Source: Flavobacteriaceae bacterium UBA6268
GTDB lineage: Bacteria; Bacteroidota; Bacteroidia; Flavobacteriales; Flavobacteriaceae
Direction: 5' to 3'
Length of the DNA stretch: 11,203 nucleotides
NCBI GenBank assembly: GCA_002440705.1
Contig: DJVA01000035.1
Location: forward strand, 1-11,203
Position 1 is the stretch's first letter. Every line of letters begins with the position of its first letter. Positions 6,212-11,203 of the stretch are shown in pieces. The notes beneath the pieces were generated by a model. That model saw only the letters and a program-made list of their open reading frames with translations, made no database searches and was not told the origin of the DNA. The position numbers and the translations under genes were made by a program.

Positions 6212-6580
6212 TTACGAGATTTTTAGTGTGACATCGGCCGTGGCTACGAAAAGGTCATTAAAGATTTTGAGCTTTTTAGCTTCGTAGGCATGGGAATGGC
6301 TGCCATCGGAAAGGGTAAAGGAAATTTTGGTATCGGCCATTACAGTATCGATGTTCCCCTCTTTCACAAAGCAATTGACAACCAACCTTGCCATTTTACC
6401 GTTGATCGCGTTGCTGTTGCCTAAGTCGGTCGAAAATTTGTACTGAATGCTTTTTTTGACGATTTCATTGTTCAACAGCACGTTGGAGCCCACTACGGCA
6501 ATGGAACTGATGTTGGTGCTGGCCGAAACGGTGGCGTTGGACTGCATGTTAAAGGTATCCATACACTTCAATTTTAACAT
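6212..6580 (-). CDS. Hypothetical protein coupled to the barrel-like protein
   Basis: The product is 122 residues from the ATG at 6580. In-frame ATGs at 6562 and 6547 are also possible, and the sequence does not decide among them. There is no signal peptide or membrane segment. The chain is rich in Ser, Thr, Val, Ile and Asn with alternating patterns (SISxxVVGSNVLLNN-like and TKISFTLSDGS-like stretches), which suggests a small beta-sandwich. There is one HSHAYE stretch in the C-terminal half. Nothing links it to a known family that I can name. It is the first gene of a two-gene operon with the exported barrel-like protein (2-nt gap). Two perfect dyads lie just upstream at 6587-6605 and 6627-6645. 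Confidence 0.65.
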   Translation of the reverse strand: MLKLKCMDTFNMQSNATVSASTNISSIAVVGSNVLLNNEIVKKSIQYKFSTDLGNSNAINGKMARLVVNCFVKEGNIDTVMADTKISFTLSDGSHSHAYEAKKLKIFNDLFVATADVTLKIS

Positions 6581-6586
6581 TAAACG

Positions 6587-6605
6587 GGTACGAACCTTTC
6601 GTACC
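6587..6605. promoter_or_regulatory. Perfect dyad, proximal (8-3-8)
   Basis: GGTACGAA (6587-6594) and TTCGTACC (6598-6605) are exact inverted arms around CCT. The dyad ends 7 nt before the first ATG of the downstream gene. It is either an operator or a hairpin in the mRNA leader. No T run follows, so a terminator is unlikely. Confidence 0.5.
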
Positions 6606-6626
6606 GCAGGGTGTTTTACGACGATT

Positions 6627-6645
6627 CATTTCAACGATTGAAATG
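6627..6645. promoter_or_regulatory. Perfect dyad, distal (8-3-8)
   Basis: CATTTCAA (6627-6634) and TTGAAATG (6638-6645) are exact inverted arms around CGA. It has the same arm and spacer lengths as the proximal dyad and is centred exactly 40 bp from it, although the arm sequences differ. It lies between the SGNH gene's stop and the 122-aa gene's start. Confidence 0.5.
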
Positions 6646-6673
6646 CAGGGGGAATACCGGATGTGTGTCTAAG

Positions 6674-7345
6674 TTACTGAATTTTTTGTAAAATATCGTG
6701 CACCATTTGTTCCATCACCCGATATCCGGCTTCGGTACAGTGAACCCCATCGGTGGTATAGGCCGCGATCATGCCCTTTTCGTCATTGACCATGCTGCTG
6801 TAATAATCGAGAAAGGTATGGCCATGCGTTTTGGCATAGGTCATTAAGAGGGCATTGAGTTCAATAACTTTGTCTGCCGGGTATATTTGAGGCCTCCACG
6901 GAAACACGTTGGCCGGCAATACGCTGCAAATGACTACCTTGATGCCATAGGATTTGGCCAGTTCGGCCATCTCCTCGATGTTCTGGGCAATTTCGGGTAC
7001 CGGGATGTAGCCCGTATTTTGAGCGATGTCGTTGATGCCCGCCAAGATAACAACGGTTTTGGGCTGGAGTTGGATGACGTCCTGCCAGAAACGGATTTTC
7101 ATCTGTGGCGTGGTTTGCCCCCCTATTCCACGGTTGATGTATTGGGGATTGTCGAAGGGACCTGGTTTCACATTCAGCCAACCTTCCGTAATGGAATTGC
7201 CTAGGAACACAACCCGATTTTCGTTAGGTTCGGGAGGCAGCAGCTGCGCGTTGGCTTCCTTGAAGTAATTAAGCTGTGCCCAATCTTGGGCAAATGATGC
7301 ATTCATGTGCGATAGAAGCATTAAGACGAAAAAGAAGGCTCTCAT
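6674..7345 (-). CDS. Exported SGNH/GDSL-family hydrolase
   Basis: The product is 223 residues from the ATG at 7345, with a signal peptide ending near SFA|Q at residue 20. All SGNH blocks are present: GNSITEGW with nucleophile Ser51 (block I), NRGIGGQT with Gly73 as oxyanion residue (block II), GIND with Asn105 (block III) and DGVH with Asp199 and His202 (block V). The enzyme should hydrolyse esters outside the cytoplasm. The substrate could be lipid, acetylated sugar or a polysaccharide ester. Its length and block spacing resemble bacterial lysophospholipase/acetylesterase-like members. An in-frame TTG at 7361-7363 lies inside the promoter -7 element and is rejected. The gene diverges from the VCBS gene over 62 bp. 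Confidence 0.9.
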   Translation of the reverse strand: MRAFFFVLMLLSHMNASFAQDWAQLNYFKEANAQLLPPEPNENRVVFLGNSITEGWLNVKPGPFDNPQYINRGIGGQTTPQMKIRFWQDVIQLQPKTVVILAGINDIAQNTGYIPVPEIAQNIEEMAELAKSYGIKVVICSVLPANVFPWRPQIYPADKVIELNALLMTYAKTHGHTFLDYYSSMVNDEKGMIAAYTTDGVHCTEAGYRVMEQMVHDILQKIQ

Positions 7346-7360
7346 ACTGACGGCTTGTTT

Positions 7361-7368
7361 CAAAGGTA
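7361..7368 (-). promoter_or_regulatory. -7 element for the SGNH hydrolase gene
   Basis: TACCTTTG on the minus strand matches TAnnTTTG exactly, 15 nt before the ATG at 7345. No clear TTG is seen at -33. The short leader supports the ATG over the upstream TTG. Confidence 0.45.
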
Positions 7369-7389
7369 CTAAGGAAGTAATTAAATGCC

Positions 7390-7397
7390 TATCTTTA
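7390..7397 (+). promoter_or_regulatory. -7-like element for the VCBS-repeat gene
   Basis: TATCTTTA differs from TAnnTTTG at the last base only and lies 10 nt before the ATG at 7408. It is 22 nt from the opposing element at 7361-7368, so the two promoters are back to back. No -33 match is evident. Confidence 0.35.
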
Positions 7398-7407
7398 AAT
7401 CAAAAAC

Positions 7408-8853
7408 ATGAAAATTTCCATTGTATTTCTTCTTTTTTGCATGGCCCCTTCCGCTTACGGACAAACGTATTTTTATCCAGACCATGCTGCTTATCCAGTG
7501 AATGCTACCAACCTAAACTCGATGGATGTGGAAGCGGCCGATGTGGATGGGGATGGGGATTTGGATTTGGTGATAGCTGCCGAATACCAGCGGAACCTGC
7601 TTTTTTTTAATGATGGGACCGGACAATTTTCCGAAGATCCCTCGCGTTTGTTCCCCGAGAAAAATACCGGCGATGGGTTTATGGGAGAAGACAGCGAGGA
7701 TATTGCCTTTGCCGATTTTGATCAAGACGGGGATTTGGACGTGCTTTTTGTTAGTGAGGATACGGTGTATCATGAATTGCTAGTGAACGACGGCACGGGT
7801 TCCTTCACCTTTATTGTTTACGAATTCCCGAGCTCTACTGCCAATGCTGTAGCGGTATTGGACCTTAACAATGACGATTATCCAGACATCATTATCGGGA
7901 ATAACGGGCAAAATCAGGTTTATTTGAACAATCAAGACCTTACCTTTAGCGAAGCACCTGCGCGTTGGCCTGTGAATGTGGAGGGCACCCAGGATTTGAA
8001 ACTGGTAGACCTTGATGGGGATGGGGATATGGACATTATTGAAGGGATCGATTTGGGGACGAACAATGTGTTGATCAATACCAATGGATTTTTTACGGAG
8101 GAGAACAACCGCCTTCCCTCCCATCCGTTTGTTGTGGAAACCCGAAAAGTAACCTTGGCCGATGTAAATGGCGACGGTTTTAAGGATGTATTCCTTTCCA
8201 CTGTAAATTTTGTAGGCAATGCAAATAACCAAAACCGTTTGTACCTAAACGACGGCAATGGGTTTTTTATGGATGCTTCGGATACCCATTTGCCGATCTA
8301 TGACCGATTTACCCTGGATGCCGTTTTTGTGGATTACGATGCGGATGGGGATTTGGACCTTATCACTACCGATTTCCAAAACCCCGATGGGAACCATCAT
8401 TCTTTTGCCAACGATGGCACCGGGCATTTTACCGAAAGCACCTTGGAGGTCTTTTCGACCTTTGCATTTACGAAGGGAGTTTCCCTTTACTTAGGCCTTT
8501 TGAATGATGATGCCTACCCCGATCTTTATTTTGGAAATTTTCAGGAATCGGATGATTTGTTGTTTTACGACCCGGAGGCGCTTGGGTTTTCCAAGTTGTC
8601 AAACGGGCGCTATGGTGTGGGCCCCAATCCATTTGAAAACCAAATAGAGGTTTCGTTATCGAGGGCTTTGCCCAATGTTGAGGAGTTGCTGTTTCAATTG
8701 TATGGCGTGGATGGAAGCCTTCTAGTTCAACAAGAAATTTCTCCTAGCGGTGGCATTATTGTCCTCCCGGTATCCTTGATGGAGGGAGTCTATGCGTATC
8801 GACTTTCCGGAAGCTGGGGATTCCAACAAAGTGGATTGCTTTTAAGGCGGTAG
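7408..8853 (+). CDS. FG-GAP/VCBS-repeat seven-bladed propeller with T9SS sorting tail
   Basis: This 481-residue protein has a signal peptide (residues 1-18, cleaving near AYG|Q) and seven calcium-binding-type repeats: DVDGDGDLD (45-53), DFDQDGDLD (103-111), DLNNDDYPD (152-160), DLDGDGDMD (201-209), DVNGDGFKD (252-260), DYDADGDLD (309-317) and a degenerate LLNDDAYPD (364-372). This matches the FG-GAP/VCBS family, and seven copies fit one complete propeller. The last 80 residues (GPNPF at 405-409, then YGVDGSLL and GVYAYRL) form a type A sorting domain for type IX secretion. The tail ends in LLRR instead of the usual basic KxxK-like end, a minor oddity. It is likely a secreted or surface-bound adhesin or binding protein. 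No catalytic motif is seen. Confidence 0.9.
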   Translation: MKISIVFLLFCMAPSAYGQTYFYPDHAAYPVNATNLNSMDVEAADVDGDGDLDLVIAAEYQRNLLFFNDGTGQFSEDPSRLFPEKNTGDGFMGEDSEDIAFADFDQDGDLDVLFVSEDTVYHELLVNDGTGSFTFIVYEFPSSTANAVAVLDLNNDDYPDIIIGNNGQNQVYLNNQDLTFSEAPARWPVNVEGTQDLKLVDLDGDGDMDIIEGIDLGTNNVLINTNGFFTEENNRLPSHPFVVETRKVTLADVNGDGFKDVFLSTVNFVGNANNQNRLYLNDGNGFFMDASDTHLPIYDRFTLDAVFVDYDADGDLDLITTDFQNPDGNHHSFANDGTGHFTESTLEVFSTFAFTKGVSLYLGLLNDDAYPDLYFGNFQESDDLLFYDPEALGFSKLSNGRYGVGPNPFENQIEVSLSRALPNVEELLFQLYGVDGSLLVQQEISPSGGIIVLPVSLMEGVYAYRLSGSWGFQQSGLLLRR

Positions 8854-8879
8854 GGTATTGCCGGCGTAAAAAGTCGTTT

Positions 8880-9521
8880 TCAATAAACCCGTATGCGTAC
8901 CAATAAGGACGTACTGTACCACTCATTGGGGGATAAACTGCGTCTTCCGGGGCTATACGGCCATGGGTCGCGCACTATGGCATTGATGATTTGCCCATTA
9001 CCGTTTATGTCCCGGTAGTATTCAACGGCCGTCAATACCATGGCGTGTCCAAGTGTGCCAATGATTAAGGGGTTGTCGTTGGCTAAATCCTGAGCAGCCG
9101 TTACGTGGTTGGCACTAAAGGTATTGGCACTTACCGTAAAGACCCGCCCCTGCCTGTCGGTATAGGTTTTGTTGAGCGCATTGAGGATGTCGTTGGGCTG
9201 TCCGGGCATGTTTTGAATCTTACCCCAAGTTTGATATACAATGTCTTCCTGGGTGATGTCGTAGCCATAGTAATTGAGCACCGTTTCGATGGAAGCTGCC
9301 CAGCACCACTGGCTGGCATGCTGCTTGTCCTTGGCCGCAATGTTGAGCACACTGGAATCGATCCCTGCCGTACAGCGTTGCACCCCCATGTTGTTGAAAG
9401 GAGAACAATTGAGACCTGCTGTTATTTCTGTTGGGTTTGAGTTTATTTGTGTGTTTTTGGAAGTCCTTGGCAAAAAGAAAATTGAAAAAAATAAAGTGAC
9501 AATGATGGCAACGCTTTTCAT
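8880..9521 (-). CDS. Exported papain-like cysteine protease
   Basis: The 213-residue product begins with a hydrophobic signal segment (residues 4-17). The catalytic core is visible: Gln67, then QWCWAA with Cys73 and Trp74, six residues after the oxyanion Gln as in papain. GHAM with His159 and RDPWP with Asp185 complete the set. The QWCWAA and GHAMVL signatures fit the AvrRpt2/C70-like and C39-like papain-fold proteases found in bacterial exported proteins. Cys39 and Cys50, ahead of the core, may form a disulfide. The chain has no long propeptide. Targets are unknown: peptide processing or attack on other cells' proteins are both possible. The gene meets the VCBS gene tail to tail with 26 nt between stops. 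No clear promoter is found upstream. Confidence 0.85.
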   Translation of the reverse strand: MKSVAIIVTLFFSIFFLPRTSKNTQINSNPTEITAGLNCSPFNNMGVQRCTAGIDSSVLNIAAKDKQHASQWCWAASIETVLNYYGYDITQEDIVYQTWGKIQNMPGQPNDILNALNKTYTDRQGRVFTVSANTFSANHVTAAQDLANDNPLIIGTLGHAMVLTAVEYYRDINGNGQIINAIVRDPWPYSPGRRSLSPNEWYSTSLLVRIRVY

Positions 9522-9712
9522 GGGTTATTGTGTTAAAGTGTTTATGGGAGTCAAACTAGAAGTGTTCAAGATAGTAATAAAACTTTATACAACCAATCGC
9601 ATTCGACAAATAGGGACCAATGATGGGTGGTTAGAATACCATAGGTATTTGCTAAATGGGTGGTTGTGAAGCGGCTGCTTATTTTTCAATTTTGCAGTGT
9701 AAAAAAAATGTT
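9522..9712. other. Divergent intergenic region
   Basis: The 191 nt between the protease and SemiSWEET genes hold the SemiSWEET promoter at their right end. No good -7 element was found for the protease, and no repeats or small genes are evident. Confidence 0.5.
9664..9694 (+). promoter_or_regulatory. Bacteroidota-type promoter for the SemiSWEET gene
   Basis: TTG (9664-9666) is followed after 20 nt by CAATTTTG (9687-9694), one base off TAnnTTTG, and 18 nt later by the ATG at 9713. This favours ATG 9713 over starts further upstream. Confidence 0.5.
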
Positions 9713-9988
9713 ATGGAATTCAATGGAATTATTGGAAATGTGGCTGCGTTTTTGACGACGTTGAGTTTTTTGCCCCAAGCCATCAAGACCATCCGCTCGA
9801 AAAATACCCGGCAACTTTCACTTCCCATGTATGTTATGTTTGTATCGGGAGTGGCCTTATGGATTTATTACGGGATACGCAGTGAGCAGCTTCCCATCAT
9901 TTTGGGGAACGCGATTACATTTGTTTTAGCAGGAACCATATTGGCCTATAAACTTCGCAATCGTTCCAAGGAAAAAAGATTTTTATAA
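9713..9988 (+). CDS. SemiSWEET-type PQ-loop sugar transporter
   Basis: The 91-residue membrane protein has three hydrophobic segments (about residues 5-20, 38-55 and 62-80) and the PQ-loop signature FLPQAIKTIRSKNT at 19-32, followed by LSLPMYVMFVSG. These features and the length match bacterial SemiSWEETs, which dimerise to form a six-helix sugar uniporter in the inner membrane. The cargo is probably a mono- or disaccharide, but the exact sugar cannot be read from sequence. The basic C-terminal tail (KLRNRSKEKR) should be cytoplasmic. A 19-codon upstream extension starting at 9656 has no membrane character and covers the promoter, so it is rejected. A terminator follows at 9991-10014. Confidence 0.9.
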   Translation: MEFNGIIGNVAAFLTTLSFLPQAIKTIRSKNTRQLSLPMYVMFVSGVALWIYYGIRSEQLPIILGNAITFVLAGTILAYKLRNRSKEKRFL

Positions 9989-9990
9989 AA

Positions 9991-10014
9991 AAAAGCGCCC
10001 ATTCGGGCGCTTTT
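9991..10014. terminator. Bidirectional rho-independent terminator
   Basis: AAAAGCGCCC (9991-10000) and GGGCGCTTTT (10005-10014) pair across an ATTC loop, a 10-bp stem with A and T runs on both flanks. It lies between two convergent stop codons (9988 and 10031), so it can end transcripts from both sides. Confidence 0.92.
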
Positions 10015-10030
10015 AAAACACATCTAAGTG

Positions 10031-11203
10031 TTATTGTTTCACAATTCGCTTGGTAACTGTTCCTGCCTCAGTTTCAACGCTTACCAAGTACATGGCTGTT
10101 TTCAATTGGGATAGGTCTACGTGCGCAGTGTTAGCACCTATGGCCTGAGTTGCCACGACCCTACCCTGAATGTCGTACACCGTTACCTTTTCTATCATGG
10201 TATTGGGTGAAAGAATGTTCAACACATCGTTTGTAGGGTTTGGGAATACCACCAACTGATCCAAACTTTGATTGCTTGTTCCCAAAATGGTTGGACTCTC
10301 AAAAATCAAGAGGAACCGGTTGTGGTAGGTTCCTTCCGAAACTACAAACGAATAAGAATCGGTTGTTAAATCGGTAACGCTTTGTGTCTCGTTATCTACA
10401 AGGTAAACTTTTGAGGCAGCAATGTTTTGACCGTCAATATTTTCGATCGAAATCTTGTAAGGCAAAGCTTCGGTTAATTGCGTAGAGAATCCCATGGGGA
10501 CGCGCATTCCACTTTCAAAAGCCTCTCGGGTTTGGATTCCCAATTGTTGACTTCCATCATTTAGGTGCGAGTATAGTCCTACGATGGTGGCCAGGCAACG
10601 GCTGTCGAAGCCAGAGTCCAAACCGGAAGTAGCCTCGTCGGTAAAACCAATCAAGGCTATGCTTTGTACTTCGTTCTGTGGTTGTACCACTTTAAGCCAG
10701 ATGCGATCCCGTTCCCCTGATGCGGGATTGCGCAAAGTGGTATTGCCAGAAGTAAGTCGCATGCTGTTATTGAACACAGCGGTACCAGCGGCATTGGCCT
10801 TAATACCAAATCCTTGTCCAGTACTAATAATTCCATTGGGTGTGGTTGAAGTTCCGGGATCGTTGGCAGCAGGGGTCCCTCCAATAAGGTTGTACATAGA
10901 AATGTCCTGCATGTCAAAATTCATGGCACCAGCACCGGGCAAGGTGGAACTTGGTGGTGTAAGGTGTTCCCAGAAATAGAGTTCATCTACCATGGAATTG
11001 GCATTGATAAAGGCATCGGCATCCATGGCCGAGGCATAGGGGTTGGCCAATACATTGGGGCTGGCATTTTTATTATCGGCGGGTAAAGGACCCGGCGTAT
11101 TGTAAATTACGTTAAAGTTAACCACCCCATTGTTGAGGGTTCCTTGGTTGTAGGTATAATTGAATATACCTCCGGGTTGTCCATAACCCGATTGTGGCCT
11201 AAC
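10031..11203 (-). CDS. T9SS-secreted surface protein, 5' part outside window
   Basis: The frame stays open from the stop at 10031-10033 to the right edge (390 codons visible). A GTG at 11123-11125 is internal, since the coding pattern continues upstream of it (GYGQPGG, NYTYNQGTLNNG), so this is a 5'-truncated gene. The C-terminal ~75 residues (VVFPNPTNDVLNI, VYDIQGRVV, AMYLVSVETEAGTVTKRIVKQ) form a typical type A sorting domain with the basic end used by type IX secretion. The section with LANPYASAMDADAFINAN and ELYFWEH is a block often seen just before the tail in large Bacteroidota surface proteins. The function of the missing N-terminal part is unknown. Many such proteins are adhesins or gliding/biofilm components. 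Confidence 0.88.
   Translation of the reverse strand, partial: VRPQSGYGQPGGIFNYTYNQGTLNNGVVNFNVIYNTPGPLPADNKNASPNVLANPYASAMDADAFINANSMVDELYFWEHLTPPSSTLPGAGAMNFDMQDISMYNLIGGTPAANDPGTSTTPNGIISTGQGFGIKANAAGTAVFNNSMRLTSGNTTLRNPASGERDRIWLKVVQPQNEVQSIALIGFTDEATSGLDSGFDSRCLATIVGLYSHLNDGSQQLGIQTREAFESGMRVPMGFSTQLTEALPYKISIENIDGQNIAASKVYLVDNETQSVTDLTTDSYSFVVSEGTYHNRFLLIFESPTILGTSNQSLDQLVVFPNPTNDVLNILSPNTMIEKVTVYDIQGRVVATQAIGANTAHVDLSQLKTAMYLVSVETEAGTVTKRIVKQ

Noticed and set aside
6556..6568. TATCCATACACTT shared with the repeat array (4508-4520), and a 12/13 match at 1125-1137
   Set aside because: Both outside copies straddle possible ATG-GAT start codons (6562 and 1131), so the likeness may reflect start context instead of a shared site. 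Too short to decide.
9656..9712. Upstream start for the SemiSWEET gene
   Set aside because: The added residues have no membrane character, cover the promoter, and make the protein longer than the family norm.
10031..11125. Complete T9SS cargo gene starting at the GTG at 11125
   Set aside because: The frame remains open with similar composition to the window edge, and no signal peptide follows the GTG.

Overview
The window looks like a piece of chromosome from a marine-type Flavobacteriaceae (phylum Bacteroidota). The reasons are the C-terminal sorting domains of the type IX secretion system on two proteins, Bacteroidota-style promoters (TTG, about 20 nt, then TAnnTTTG-like) in place of sigma70/Shine-Dalgarno architecture, A/T-rich start contexts, and a high share of signal-peptide proteins. 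There are no rRNA or tRNA genes, no CRISPR array and no transposase.

Layout. Positions 1-317 are non-coding but rich in inverted repeats, and look like a structured intergenic element. Positions 318-2625 hold a leftward set: a cytoplasmic metallophosphoesterase with an uncharacterised N-terminal region, a 99-aa two-helix membrane protein whose N-terminus resembles a nitrile-hydratase-type leader, and a 143-aa exported protein. Next is a leftward lipoprotein-like beta-propeller gene (2747-4237) with a clear terminator. Upstream of it is a 357-nt gap carrying an 11-bp tandem repeat with an embedded 20-bp dyad. Then come osmC (4595-5011, own promoter) and a tightly coupled pair: an exported barrel-like protein (5103-6209) and a 122-aa protein (6212-6580). 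This pair is preceded by two matched dyads 40 bp apart.

An exported SGNH hydrolase (6674-7345, leftward) diverges over 62 bp from a seven-repeat FG-GAP/VCBS propeller with a T9SS tail (7408-8853). An exported papain-like cysteine protease (8880-9521, leftward) meets the propeller gene tail to tail. A SemiSWEET-type transporter (9713-9988) faces a T9SS cargo protein (10031-11203, 5' end outside the window) across a bidirectional terminator.

Taken together this is mainly an exported/cell-surface gene neighbourhood, plus housekeeping peroxide defence (osmC). No single pathway links all the genes. The best candidates for something undescribed are the phosphoesterase / two-helix / exported-protein set, the 11-bp repeat array with its dyad, the twin dyads before the barrel operon, and the structured element at the left edge.
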